Shown here: positions 18,098-27,083 of the stretch, piece by piece | Numbering within the stretch: the stretch's first letter is position 1 | Layout of the letters: each line of letters begins with the position of its first letter | Made by a program: the position numbers and the translations under genes | DNA from: Pseudomonas sp. AL03 | GTDB taxonomy: Bacteria; Pseudomonadota; Gammaproteobacteria; Pseudomonadales; Pseudomonadaceae | Length of the DNA: 64,000 bases | Reading direction: 5' to 3' | Assembly (NCBI RefSeq): GCF_029960815.1 | Contig: NZ_JASBRE010000003.1 | Span: forward strand, 248,001 to 312,000 | The notes under the pieces: generated by a model | The model's database searches: none | What the model was told of the DNA's origin: nothing | The model's input: the letters and a program-made list of their open reading frames with translations, nothing else

Positions 18098-19282
18098 ATG
18101 AATCCATCCGACATTTTTGTTATCAGCGCCGTCCGCTCGGCCATCGGCAGCTTTGGCGGTTCGCTCAAAGATGTACCGCCCATTCAATTAGCGACTGACG
18201 TTTGCCGCGCCGCCATTGAACGATCAGGGTTGGCCCCTGAACACATCGGTCACGCAGTGATGGGCCATGTGATCCCGACGGAAGCACGTGACGCCTACAT
18301 CTCGCGCGTGGTGGCGATGAACGCCGGCCTGCCGAAAGAGACGCCAGCCTTCAACGTCAACCGCCTCTGCGGTTCTGGCTTGCAGGCGATTGTCAGCGCC
18401 GCGCAAAGTTTGATGTTGGGTGATGCAGGTGCTGCATTGGCCGGTGGCGTCGAGTCCATGAGCCGCGGCGCGTATCTGTTGCCGCAGGCACGCTGGGGCG
18501 CACGGATGGGTGATATGCAAGCCATCGACTACATGCTCGGTGCTCTGCACGATCCGTTTGCCGGTTTCCATATGGGTATCACCGCGGAAAATATCGCCGA
18601 ACGCTATGGCATCACTCGCCAGGCCCAGGATGAACTGGCGCAGGTCAGCCAACAACGGGCTGCCCGGGCCATTGCCGAAGGCCGGTTCATCGAGCAGATC
18701 GTGCCGATCGAAGTGGCGTCTCGCAAAGGTACTGTAACGTTTGCGACGGACGAGCATGTCCGGGCAGATGTCAGTGCCGAGCAATTGGGCAAGATGAAAC
18801 CTGCGTTCAAAAAAGACGGCAGCGTCACCGCCGGCAACGCGTCGGGACTAAATGATGGTGCCGGCGCACTGATCATGGCCACAGGTCAGATGGTTCGCGA
18901 GCACGACCTCAAGCCGATGGCCCGACTGGTCGGTTACGCCCATGCCGGTGTTGAGCCTGAACTGATGGGATTAGGACCGATTCCCGCGACCCGCCTGGTC
19001 CTCAAACGCGCCGGCCTGACCATTGCCGACCTGGATGTCATCGAGTCCAACGAAGCATTCGCTGCCCAGGCGTGTGCCGTGGCACAGGAACTGGGCTTCG
19101 ACCCGGAGAAGGTCAACCCCAATGGTTCGGGGATCTCGCTGGGGCATCCCGTGGGTGCTACCGGCGCGATTATCGCCACCAAGGCCATTCACGAACTGCA
19201 CCGTGTTCAGGGCCGTTATGCTCTGGCGACCATGTGCATCGGCGGCGGCCAGGGCATCGCCGTGTTGTTCGAACGCGTCTGA
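18098..19282 (+). CDS. Acetyl-CoA C-acyltransferase (thiolase, BktB/AtoB type)
   Basis: This 394-residue thiolase has all catalytic residues: nucleophile cysteine in NRLCGSG (about residue 91), base histidine in LGHPVGATGA (350) and second cysteine in MCIGGGQG (380). The ESMSRGAYLLPQARWGARMG loop is of the biosynthetic/BktB type, and length equals BktB and PhaA. It condenses or cleaves acetoacetyl-CoA or 3-oxoacyl-CoA in the cytoplasm. It stands alone, so the pathway (short-chain degradation, ketone-body or aromatic breakdown, polyhydroxyalkanoate supply) is not shown by context. A hairpin terminator follows within 15 bases. Confidence 0.92.
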   Translation: MNPSDIFVISAVRSAIGSFGGSLKDVPPIQLATDVCRAAIERSGLAPEHIGHAVMGHVIPTEARDAYISRVVAMNAGLPKETPAFNVNRLCGSGLQAIVSAAQSLMLGDAGAALAGGVESMSRGAYLLPQARWGARMGDMQAIDYMLGALHDPFAGFHMGITAENIAERYGITRQAQDELAQVSQQRAARAIAEGRFIEQIVPIEVASRKGTVTFATDEHVRADVSAEQLGKMKPAFKKDGSVTAGNASGLNDGAGALIMATGQMVREHDLKPMARLVGYAHAGVEPELMGLGPIPATRLVLKRAGLTIADLDVIESNEAFAAQACAVAQELGFDPEKVNPNGSGISLGHPVGATGAIIATKAIHELHRVQGRYALATMCIGGGQGIAVLFERV

Positions 19283-19296
19283 TCGACCCAAACGCT

Positions 19297-19321
19297 GACG
19301 GCGCCCATTGCGGGCGCCGTC
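19297..19321 (+). terminator. Rho-independent terminator of the thiolase gene
   Basis: A ten-base-pair stem (GACGGCGCCC / GGGCGCCGTC) with a short loop is followed by TCGTTTT, 14 bases past the stop. Confidence 0.85.
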
Positions 19322-19340
19322 TCGTTTTACCACGATGGAA

Positions 19341-19395
19341 TCAGTGCGCAATGCACACCGATTCCAGCTCGGTATAAGCCTCAATGACCGCACGC
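19341..19395 (-). pseudogene. Possible aldehyde dehydrogenase C-terminal tail
   Basis: On the minus strand a frame ends AVIEAYTELESVCIAH then TGA. This resembles the conserved last residues of NAD(P)-dependent aldehyde dehydrogenases (IEAYTE followed by a short hydrophobic end). The homology disappears about 18 codons upstream. It is very short and tentative, but fits the run of remnants in this region. Confidence 0.35.
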
Positions 19396-19858
19396 CCACG
19401 GGCAGGGCTATTCGGTTAGGTTGTGCGCAAGTTAATAGACCGGTGACACCACCAAACGCTTTTAAACAAGCACTCCCGAACACCCAGTGATCGCTGCGCG
19501 CCCAGCCTCTCTGCGAATAATCCCGACCACTGACAGAGCACTGACGGCAGACGCCGCGGTGGGCCTTGCCCATTGTCTTCTCAAGCGTTAGCGACAGTCT
19601 TGAACTCTGGCGTCAAGCCCCAGCAGCTCGACGTTTCGCAGAAGGTTGACTGAAACCGTGTCGATTGAGTGAATGATTGCACAGTGGTGCTAAAGTGAGA
19701 GCACGTCACCAGATTCTCCCAAGTCTGCTAATTTCGATGGTGAAGGGGCTTATCAAAAGTATGAGTAGCTTGCCGGTGACGATAACGCTATCAAGCGTGG
19801 GCAATTCAACTGATTCTCTTCATCATTGAGCGCGAGGGAAAGCAAATGAGGTCTGAAA
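19396..19858. other. Long leader upstream of the exopolysaccharide initiating transferase
   Basis: About 460 bases without a recognisable gene, less GC-rich toward the 3' end. A TGCTAAAGT element near 19687-19695 could be an extended -10, but no well-spaced -35 was found. An SD-like GAGGG lies 25 bases before the transferase start, and a tiny ATG frame (7 codons, from 19846) overlaps that start. The length suggests a regulatory region, but no specific operator can be named. Confidence 0.35.
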
Positions 19859-21283
19859 ATGATTTTTGAGCCCAACAGTACCCGTTCCGTTCTCCAGCGA
19901 AGAAGCAGTACCAGTATCGTTGTTCAGGCCGGTCTCGATTGCGTTGCGGTGACCGGTGTTGCGTGGTTTTTGATCAATTATCATATCGGCTTTATCACGC
20001 AGGACTACGTCATCCTGCTCCTGTTGCTGCTTGGGGCGTTGGCCGTGGTGTACGACCACTATGCTATTTACCACAGTAATGTTGGATTTACCGTCAAGGC
20101 CTTCAAGCTTTTAAAGGCTTGGACTGCCACATTTGGTTTTCTAGTTGCCATGGCCTTTCTTACCAAACAAAGCGAACAGTATTCGCGTTTGTTGGTGGGG
20201 GAGTTATTTGTTATTGGATATTTTGCTCAGCTGCTTTTGCACCTGGCAACACGCGAAATGCAGAAGAAGTTTTTGGCCCACCCGACGCAATTGGAAAATT
20301 CGCTTATCATTGGTTCGGGCGAGTTGGCCAACTATCTTCACAAGAAAATAAGCAACAATCCCTGGCTGGGTGAACGTATCGTCGGTTGTGTGTTGATTGG
20401 CGCGGACGATGATCGAGGAAAGGAAGTTGTGGAAGGCGCACAACGCCTGGCGATACTGGGTGATATCTCAGACCTTGATGACTTAGTCATCAAACACGCC
20501 ATTCGTACCGTCTATTTCGTGACCCCTCTGGGCGGCTCAGAGGTTATCCAGGATGTTTATTTAAGGCTGTTCGATAAACACATTTCTGTTAACTGGGTGC
20601 CTGATATTTTCTCGTTGCGCCTGATCAACCACAGTGTTCGCGAAATTGCCGGCATTCCCGTGCTGACCTTGTCTGAAACTCCGCTGATGGGGATGCGTCT
20701 GTTTTTGAAGAATCTCGAGGACAAAGTCCTGGCCTTTCTCATTTTGGTTCTAGCGACGCCATTTCTGGTAGCAGTCGCCATTGCCATCAAAGTCGATAGC
20801 CCCGGGCCCGTGTTCTTTCGTCAGAAACGCATGGGATGGAGTGGAGAAGCTTTTCGGATATGGAAGTTCAGAAGCATGGTCGACCATCAGCCGGAAGACG
20901 GCATCGTCAAGCAGGCGCAAAAGAATGATCCGCGCATGACCAGGGTGGGAACCTTTATTCGGCGAACCAGCCTGGATGAGCTACCGCAGTTGTTCAACGT
21001 TTTGATGGGGGAAATGTCTCTGGTGGGGCCTCGCCCGCACGCTATTCAACACGACGTACAGTACTCGCCCGACGTCTCGGGCTACTTTGCGCGTCACAAC
21101 ATTAAACCGGGCATCACGGGCCTGGCTCAGGTACGTGGCTATCGTGGTGAAACGAGGGATATAGATCAGATGATCCGGCGTGTTGACTCGGACATTGAAT
21201 ACATCAACAACTGGTCGCTGTGGCTCGATTTCGTCATTCTTGTACGGACTGTGTTTGCCTTCTCCGGCAAACATGCTTACTAG
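19859..21283 (+). CDS. Undecaprenyl-phosphate sugar phosphotransferase (exopolysaccharide initiating enzyme)
   Basis: This 474-residue polyisoprenyl-phosphate hexose-1-phosphate transferase of the WcaJ/PslA group loads the first sugar (usually glucose) onto undecaprenyl phosphate. Four to five membrane helices lie in the first 150 residues, then a CoA-binding-like central domain ([25 protein letters not shown]). A fifth helix near 300 is followed by the catalytic block with [23 protein letters not shown] and [24 protein letters not shown]. All conserved catalytic motifs are present. It faces the main gene block of the locus and converges on the GT61 gene. Confidence 0.9.
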   Translation: MIFEPNSTRSVLQRRSSTSIVVQAGLDCVAVTGVAWFLINYHIGFITQDYVILLLLLLGALAVVYDHYAIYHSNVGFTVKAFKLLKAWTATFGFLVAMAFLTKQSEQYSRLLVGELFVIGYFAQLLLHLATREMQKKFLAHPTQLENSLIIGSGELANYLHKKISNNPWLGERIVGCVLIGADDDRGKEVVEGAQRLAILGDISDLDDLVIKHAIRTVYFVTPLGGSEVIQDVYLRLFDKHISVNWVPDIFSLRLINHSVREIAGIPVLTLSETPLMGMRLFLKNLEDKVLAFLILVLATPFLVAVAIAIKVDSPGPVFFRQKRMGWSGEAFRIWKFRSMVDHQPEDGIVKQAQKNDPRMTRVGTFIRRTSLDELPQLFNVLMGEMSLVGPRPHAIQHDVQYSPDVSGYFARHNIKPGITGLAQVRGYRGETRDIDQMIRRVDSDIEYINNWSLWLDFVILVRTVFAFSGKHAY

Positions 21284-21301
21284 CCCGACATTACTCAGAA
21301 C

Positions 21302-21325
21302 ACCGGGGTGGCATGCTGCCCCGGT
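21302..21325. terminator. Hairpin between convergent EPS genes
   Basis: Inverted repeat ACCGGGG / CCCCGGT with a ten-base loop lies between the stops of the initiating transferase and the GT61 gene. It could serve both strands; no strong T tract. Confidence 0.55.
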
Positions 21326-21341
21326 ATGAATTCAATAGCTG

Positions 21342-22469
21342 TCATGACGGAAATAGATCTAGCGTACGTTCAACCTCATCGGGGTCGATACTAAAGCCAT
21401 TGCCCTCTGGCGTACCGACCACAAAACCAAAATTTTGGTGATCGCGATCCGTTAGATATTTGAAAAAACAGAGGAAGCGATTAGGGGGCTGTAACACTAG
21501 CAGCGAACCTCCTGGCCGGAGCACATTAACGCCGTGTATAAGATGACTCCCCTCAATCCCTACCACGGTTCTTGCGCCGGCACAGGCCGCCACGATAGTC
21601 GGAACATCGGATTTCGCAGGATCGATAATGCGAAAACCTCTGCGTTCACGCAGACGTTCTGCAAGTTCTATTTCATTGCGTAATAATCGCAATTCACCCG
21701 TGCCACCCCGCAGAATGAACACGCCTGGGTGATCGCAAATTTTTACGTGTGAGAGCAACTTTTCACCCATCACACGAAAACGCATGTGCTTATGTCGGTT
21801 TTGACATAGATCGTCAAAGATCACGAGCTCACGAAAAAATGCGTTACGTAAACGAACCGGCGTCATACCAAGCAAGTCCTCATATCCGGGGGCGTGAAGT
21901 ATGCCGGTTGTAACGGTGGAAACAAGGTTGGCAGACAGTGCCGTCGTCACCGGAACGCCTTCGTCGCATGCTATTGGATAGGTTATACAATCATCCATTA
22001 ACCACGAGCCAAACCATTTGTTCCCTCCCGCCGTACAGTACATCGCACCGCGATCAATTTCGTTTTCTACACGAATCTTTGGTAACCATCCAGCTCTAGG
22101 CGACAACGAAGATTTGGCAGTACCTTTGTAGAGGGTGCCATCAATTAACCAGACATCTTTAAGCAGGTAGCCTCGTGTTGGCCCATGTTCAACACACCCG
22201 ACTCCTTCCATTGTGCGACGGGGATGCTCGTAAGGATAAAAAAGCTCCCCTGCCCATCCCGTCACACGTTCGAGCTGATCGGGAAGGAAAAAAGCGGGTG
22301 GAGCCATCGAGATTTCGCCTGGAGCAATTTCCCACGCTTTCACGGCTAGACTTTGCAGCGTTAACGACGGTTTCCGTATAAGTCGTGTTTTAAGAATGTG
22401 TTTATACGCAGCAAGGCTCCACTGTGATTGGCCGCCACGGGTCAATGCATTACATTCCGACATATCCAC
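21342..22469 (-). CDS. Glycosyltransferase family 61 (DUF563) protein
   Basis: This 375-residue protein has the C-terminal GT61/DUF563 pattern: VFILRGGTGELRLLRNE, then IVAACAGARTVVGIEGSHL and HGVNVLRPGGSLLVLQPPNR, where the glycine-rich loop binds the nucleotide sugar. The N-terminal half carries LPKIRVENEIDRGAMYC. Bacterial members act in capsule, LPS and EPS synthesis, often transferring xylose or similar sugars; specificity cannot be read. It is the last gene of the long minus-strand run of the locus. Base composition is slightly lower in GC than in the chromosomal neighbours. Confidence 0.8.
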   Translation of the reverse strand: MDMSECNALTRGGQSQWSLAAYKHILKTRLIRKPSLTLQSLAVKAWEIAPGEISMAPPAFFLPDQLERVTGWAGELFYPYEHPRRTMEGVGCVEHGPTRGYLLKDVWLIDGTLYKGTAKSSLSPRAGWLPKIRVENEIDRGAMYCTAGGNKWFGSWLMDDCITYPIACDEGVPVTTALSANLVSTVTTGILHAPGYEDLLGMTPVRLRNAFFRELVIFDDLCQNRHKHMRFRVMGEKLLSHVKICDHPGVFILRGGTGELRLLRNEIELAERLRERRGFRIIDPAKSDVPTIVAACAGARTVVGIEGSHLIHGVNVLRPGGSLLVLQPPNRFLCFFKYLTDRDHQNFGFVVGTPEGNGFSIDPDEVERTLDLFPS

Positions 22470-22547
22470 CCCGCCATAATGTGGTTATACAAAAACAGCG
22501 TTCAAGGCCAAACACGTCAACCGCACTTCTTTAAATCAGCAACCTAT

Positions 22548-23690
22548 TCAGGTGGATACAATAGTTTCCAGGACAGGGAGTAATGTCAGATGAGCGTAGC
22601 GGCTGCGCAAGGTGTCGAGAAGTACCTCTTCCGGTTGTCTGGAACAATGAAGGTATATTTTGAATAGTCCACCAAAACCCATTTCACGATATCGCCCCGC
22701 GACCTCCTCATCACTCGGCCCGTCCGGTAACCCAAGATGAAGTGTCAGCTTTTTGCCTTCGACAGCAAATAGAGGTGTCTCCCAAAGAAATTGGGCTGCG
22801 CCCTCCTTGGGCAGTCGAACAAAGAAATAGCCGTGGTTGCCCAGCGTATCTACATTACCGCCACGCCGTCTTTTCCACTCGAGAAGTCCGTCGTCCGGGC
22901 GTGCCAGGCAAGTTCCGATATCATAATAATCAAAACCATTTTCTATCGCCCACTCAAGCGCCATGAACGTGGTAATCGAGTTAATTTCACGTAACTTTTT
23001 AGCATCTGAAAATACAACATTGGGATAGCCGAAACGGACCGTGCTCCAGTAGCGTTTTCCTGCCCGGGTAATTACGCACCCAAGATGGCACGCAACAATT
23101 TCATCCTCCAACAGAACTAGATCGAGCCGCCCGGCATTTTTTGCCACCCTTTGAACCTCATGCGATTCAATTTGAGAGGCGGATGCTCCATGCCTGGCGC
23201 TGGCATAGGGCTTAAGCATTTCCCGATCTGCGATTTCAATTTCGTCATCGTTCAAGGCCTGTTTCATACGATAGCGCAGCCGATTCTTGCGCAGATTTCG
23301 ACGTAACTCGGTATTGTACCTGGCCGTAATATCCTCAATTGACCTGCTCAGCGGAACGACAGCACTCAAATATTGAGGGACGTACAATGCACCCAAGGTC
23401 GGCATTTCACTGACCCACACCGTCCGGTCTGAGTTATCCAACTTGAACGGGCTATCAACCGCTTGAGATTCAGCGCCCAGTAGAACCTTCACAAATTCCC
23501 GCTGTGTTTTCCTGCCCACATAGAGAATGTCATGGGTGCTGTCTTCTCGCAGTTTGAACCTGGCAACTTCCCAGCGCCAAAAACATGCCCTCCCACGTAT
23601 ATCTCGCAGCCAGGCGACAGCTTTCCTTAGCTCAAAGCGAATTGAAGGAGATATTAACTTACGCATGAATGCTGTTATGTATTTTTTCAT
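22548..23690 (-). CDS. FemAB/GNAT-like acyltransferase, polysaccharide-associated
   Basis: This ~380-residue protein resembles the BioF2/FemAB-type GNAT proteins found in polysaccharide loci. The family-like core is ITARYNTELRRNLRKNRLRY, followed by VACHLGCVITRAGKRYWSTV, and AIENGFDYYDIGTCLARPDD, a strand-loop typical of the second GNAT domain. No membrane helix or signal peptide is seen. A role in transferring an acyl or aminoacyl group to a sugar is inferred, not shown. I prefer the ATG at 23690; a TTG at 23711 would add seven residues. Lower GC suggests transfer together with the locus. Confidence 0.6.
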   Translation of the reverse strand: MKKYITAFMRKLISPSIRFELRKAVAWLRDIRGRACFWRWEVARFKLREDSTHDILYVGRKTQREFVKVLLGAESQAVDSPFKLDNSDRTVWVSEMPTLGALYVPQYLSAVVPLSRSIEDITARYNTELRRNLRKNRLRYRMKQALNDDEIEIADREMLKPYASARHGASASQIESHEVQRVAKNAGRLDLVLLEDEIVACHLGCVITRAGKRYWSTVRFGYPNVVFSDAKKLREINSITTFMALEWAIENGFDYYDIGTCLARPDDGLLEWKRRRGGNVDTLGNHGYFFVRLPKEGAAQFLWETPLFAVEGKKLTLHLGLPDGPSDEEVAGRYREMGFGGLFKIYLHCSRQPEEVLLDTLRSRYAHLTLLPVLETIVST

Positions 23691-23887
23691 TTGGTTATCA
23701 GTACAATTCAAGGAAGGGCCATTTGAGTTTACAAATCAATAACCTAACTACTCGAAATGAAAGCTCGACAGCTGAGTACCCGTCAAGTCGATAATTCCAA
23801 CCTGAGTAAAGGTGCAACGCCGGGGTTTTGCAAGATACTTCAGACGTGTTTTTTAAGGCGCCAGCCAGGCGTCAAATACCTGTAACG
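23691..23887. other. Spacer between the WecG-type and FemAB-like genes
   Basis: About 200 bases, relatively AT-rich, with no coding potential that I can recognise. It may carry a promoter for the two distal genes of the run. Confidence 0.3.
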
Positions 23888-24622
23888 TCAGGAATCCCTG
23901 TAGATCAATGTGCGCAACAAGAACATCGGATTACCCACCACATAGCGACTGAATAATCGCTTTGGTTCACCGATTAGCCTGAACACCCACTCACAACCGA
24001 GACGACGCACCCATTGCGGAGCACGAGTCACCTTGCCGCCGAGAAAATCCAGAATCGCCCCTCCGCACACGACCAGACATGGCACGCCGCTGGCGGCTAA
24101 CCTGGCAGCAACAGCTTCTTGCTTGGGCATGCCCATCCCCAGCACCACCAATTCTGGCTGCAACTGCCGGGCAAGGTTTATGTAGGCATCCACCTCAGCA
24201 AAACCATGGTGAGCAGAGACGACATTTACCGCAAATATCGCTTCGCTACGCTGCACCGCATTGGCGAGAAAGGGCTCTTCAGTACCCCAGAAAGCCACGC
24301 GCCGGCCCTTGAACGCTGCCAGTAATTTGGGGATGAAATCGGTGCCATTCATATTTAGCCCCGGCGCTAAGCCGAATCGACGAAACAGGATCGCCATGCC
24401 AGAGCCATCCCGTAATAACACGTCAGCAGCCGACAGCGCGTTATAGTAATCAGGGTTACCCGCCACCAAGTTCATGGCATGGGCATTGACGAATCCAAGC
24501 ACCGTCGTCGACTCAGTCTTGGATAAAGCGTCAATCAATCCTTGTTCATCACCCACATCACTGACCACCCTAAGTTTCTGGATAATCGTTTGCCAGTTGT
24601 GCCGCCAAGCCAAAACACGCAT
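23888..24622 (-). CDS. WecG/TagA/CpsF-family glycosyltransferase
   Basis: This 244-residue glycosyltransferase of family GT26 has LGFVNAHAMNLVAGNPDYYN and VLLRDGSGMAILFRRFG near residues 45-95 (the T/D-containing catalytic region). Next come GRRVAFWGTEEPFL, LQPELVVLGMGMPKQE and LVVCGGAILDFLGGKVTRAP, with WVRRLGCEWVFRLIGEPKRL near the end. All TagA/WecG blocks are intact. Such enzymes add ManNAc(A) or related sugars to lipid-linked intermediates at the inner face of the membrane. Its ATG shares one base with the stop of the upstream GT2 gene (TAATG). Confidence 0.9.
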   Translation of the reverse strand: MRVLAWRHNWQTIIQKLRVVSDVGDEQGLIDALSKTESTTVLGFVNAHAMNLVAGNPDYYNALSAADVLLRDGSGMAILFRRFGLAPGLNMNGTDFIPKLLAAFKGRRVAFWGTEEPFLANAVQRSEAIFAVNVVSAHHGFAEVDAYINLARQLQPELVVLGMGMPKQEAVAARLAASGVPCLVVCGGAILDFLGGKVTRAPQWVRRLGCEWVFRLIGEPKRLFSRYVVGNPMFLLRTLIYRDS

Positions 24623-25809
24623 TAAATGTCATCTCGCTTGGACCGCACCCATTCAACTTGGCGCTTAAGCACAAAACCTATGTACAGAGGGATTTTCTTC
24701 AGCGCGTAGAACGGCGCATACAACAAGGCCGAAAAAGAGATGATCCCGCGACCAAATTGGCTCCAGGCCAACAAGATAGTCACGCTCAATATTGCCACCC
24801 CGACAGAAGCTATCAATGCGGGCACCAAAGCACCGCCGAGCATAAATACTAGCCATGACAGGCTAAAGAACGCCCCCAACACTAAAGTCAGTAAGGCCAA
24901 TGGAGGCACCCATAAATCCACCGTCATAGCCAGCAGGCTCCAGTTACGCCGAGTAATCGACTCTACTACCAGCTTTGGCGCATCACCAAGAATGACCCCT
25001 AGATGACCATGTTCCCAGCGCGTACGCTGAGTAGTTAAGCCTTCATCGCTGCGCGGAAAATAACTGGTCACCAGAGCATCGGGGCAAAAAAAAGGCGGCT
25101 TGCCGCTTCGGCAAAAATCCAGGCCCATCTTCAAATCTTCAACAATGTGGCCACTGGCTAAATTGATCAAAGTCAGATCCCGCCAGACTAAAGCCATTCC
25201 CGTGCCCATTAACTGACAGGGCAAACCAAGCCTCGTCCAACCATGCGGCCGCACCCGATTCTTCACACACCAGGCAAACTCGGCAAGCCGGACTTTTAAC
25301 CCGGAACCTGCTGGAGCACGCATTAAATTAAGTGCTTGCGCTGGCCGCCCTGAATCGATGCAACAGATTGCCAAACGCTCGATAGAACCCTCAGCCACCT
25401 GGCAATCCGCATCGATAACAATCATGACGTCCGGCGCGTCGCTCGCTAAATGATGCACCCCACAGTCCAGCGCATAACCCTTGCCACGCTGCTGATCATT
25501 GCTGCGCTCCACCACCTCGGCGCCCGCCGTGCGGGCCAGCGCGGCCGTGTCGTCAGAACAATTATCCGCCACCACCAATAGTCGATCACCCAAAAGCAGC
25601 TGCGGCCGAATGCTGTTTAATGTCGCGACGATGATCGAGGATTCATTGTGTGCCGGTATCAACACCGCCACCCGAGGTCGCGATCCTTGCGCCGACGAGC
25701 GCGATCGCGCAGGCAGGCAGGCCATCAGCACCTGCACAAACAGCACCAACACCGGCAGGAGGATGAGTATCAGCAGTGAGCTGAACAGCCAACTAAGTAA
25801 CGTGATCAT
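24622..25809 (-). CDS. Membrane-bound family 2 glycosyltransferase
   Basis: This 395-residue processive-type GT2 has an N-terminal membrane helix (LLSWLFSSLLILILLPVLVL) and a GT-A domain with VAVLIPAHNESSIIVATLNS, a DNCSDDT loop and VMIVIDADCQV (the DxD site). It also has EDLKMGLDF and a QRTRWEHG motif, the Q(R/Q)xRW-like block of cellulose-synthase relatives. Two or three C-terminal helices follow from residue 290. It builds the repeat unit or a linked polymer at the membrane. Start overlaps the GT4 stop by four bases (ATGA). Confidence 0.9.
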   Translation of the reverse strand: MITLLSWLFSSLLILILLPVLVLFVQVLMACLPARSRSSAQGSRPRVAVLIPAHNESSIIVATLNSIRPQLLLGDRLLVVADNCSDDTAALARTAGAEVVERSNDQQRGKGYALDCGVHHLASDAPDVMIVIDADCQVAEGSIERLAICCIDSGRPAQALNLMRAPAGSGLKVRLAEFAWCVKNRVRPHGWTRLGLPCQLMGTGMALVWRDLTLINLASGHIVEDLKMGLDFCRSGKPPFFCPDALVTSYFPRSDEGLTTQRTRWEHGHLGVILGDAPKLVVESITRRNWSLLAMTVDLWVPPLALLTLVLGAFFSLSWLVFMLGGALVPALIASVGVAILSVTILLAWSQFGRGIISFSALLYAPFYALKKIPLYIGFVLKRQVEWVRSKRDDI

Positions 25810-27008
25810 GCTTGCGCCCTAAACAAATTAGCCAACTTGGCCACTTCAGTATCGATGTCGTGGCGCTCCAGCACTCTCTGATAAGCCGCCTCGCCCATCC
25901 GCTGCAACACCTCGACAGGTTGCGCGAGGCAGTTCGCCAGCGCCGCCGCCAACTCATCGACAGCTCCAGCGGGAAACAACCAACCGTTCTCACCCTGTCG
26001 CACTAACTCGGGAATGCCCGCCACATAGCTCGTCAGCACAGGTCGGCGCAACGCCATGGCTTCCATGATGACCACCGGCAAGCCCTCGGCGAAGCTTGGC
26101 AACACCAAGGCCCGCGCCGCAAGAATTTCCGCACGCACCTGTTCGCTGCTGATCCAGCCGGTAATTCGCACCTGCGCCTGCAAGCCATGCTGTGCAATCA
26201 GGGCTTCGATTGGCGCACGCATTTCCCCATCGCCGGCCAGTACTATCTCGAACTCCACGTTTTGCGCTGCCAGGATGCGGGCGGCCTCAAGCAACAACAG
26301 TTGTCCCTTCTGCTCACACAAACGACCCACGCAAACCAACCGCGGCGCGGATGGGACGGCAACGGCCGGCACATCGTGAAACGCCCGCTCCAGCCCACAG
26401 TGCACCACCTTTACCCTTGGCCAGTGCGCGTGAGCCACCCAGCGAAACAGCTGGCTGCGCCCATAAGAACTGATCGCCGCGACAAAAGCCGCGCGCCGGA
26501 CTTTCTCGCCCAAATGAATGAACTGTGGTTTGTCGAACTCTTCCGGGCCGTGCACGGTAAAGCTGTACGCTGGCCCGCCGAGTGCATTGGCCAGCATCAC
26601 CACCTCGGTTGAGTTAGTGCCGAAATGCGCGTGCACATGCTCGGCGCCGAAAGCCTGCAACCAAGACAGCACGCGACATGCCTCAAACAAATAGACCACA
26701 TGGTACGGCCAGGGTCGATCGGCACGCCGGCCCATGCGTAGCGCCAGCCACAGCGCCGAAAAAAAGCGTCGCGGCTGGGCGCGCAGCACCTGCAGCGCAG
26801 GCACTAACAGGCCTTTGACTCCGCCCTGCAGCACATAACACGTTTTACTGCGTTCGGACACGTCCTCGGCATCCACCAACTCGGCATCCCAGCCACGCAG
26901 AGCAATGCGCTGCACCACAAAGCCCAGACGCTCTAACGCCAAAATCTCGCGACGAATGAAGCTATGGCTGACCTTGGGGTATTGATTGATGAAATACGCG
27001 ATACGCAT
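25806..27008 (-). CDS. Family 4 glycosyltransferase
   Basis: This 400-residue GT-B enzyme begins MRIAYFINQYPKVSHSFIRR, typical of colanic-acid and EPS GT4 proteins. The N-terminal domain contains VHAHFGTNSTEVVMLA and FTVHGPEEFDKPQF. The C-terminal domain has LVCVGRLCEQKGQLLLLEA, VLAGDGEMR and the E-x7-E motif in SFAEGLPVVIMEAMALRRPV, which binds the nucleotide sugar. I chose the ATG at 27008; another lies three codons upstream. Co-transcribed with the overlapping GT2 gene downstream. Confidence 0.92.
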   Translation of the reverse strand: MRIAYFINQYPKVSHSFIRREILALERLGFVVQRIALRGWDAELVDAEDVSERSKTCYVLQGGVKGLLVPALQVLRAQPRRFFSALWLALRMGRRADRPWPYHVVYLFEACRVLSWLQAFGAEHVHAHFGTNSTEVVMLANALGGPAYSFTVHGPEEFDKPQFIHLGEKVRRAAFVAAISSYGRSQLFRWVAHAHWPRVKVVHCGLERAFHDVPAVAVPSAPRLVCVGRLCEQKGQLLLLEAARILAAQNVEFEIVLAGDGEMRAPIEALIAQHGLQAQVRITGWISSEQVRAEILAARALVLPSFAEGLPVVIMEAMALRRPVLTSYVAGIPELVRQGENGWLFPAGAVDELAAALANCLAQPVEVLQRMGEAAYQRVLERHDIDTEVAKLANLFRAQA

Positions 27009-27083
27009 AGGAACCAAGCTTAGTTGTCGTTGCGGTGGATTATTACTGCAGGTAATCCCACAGCAGTACAGGTAACAGGAACA

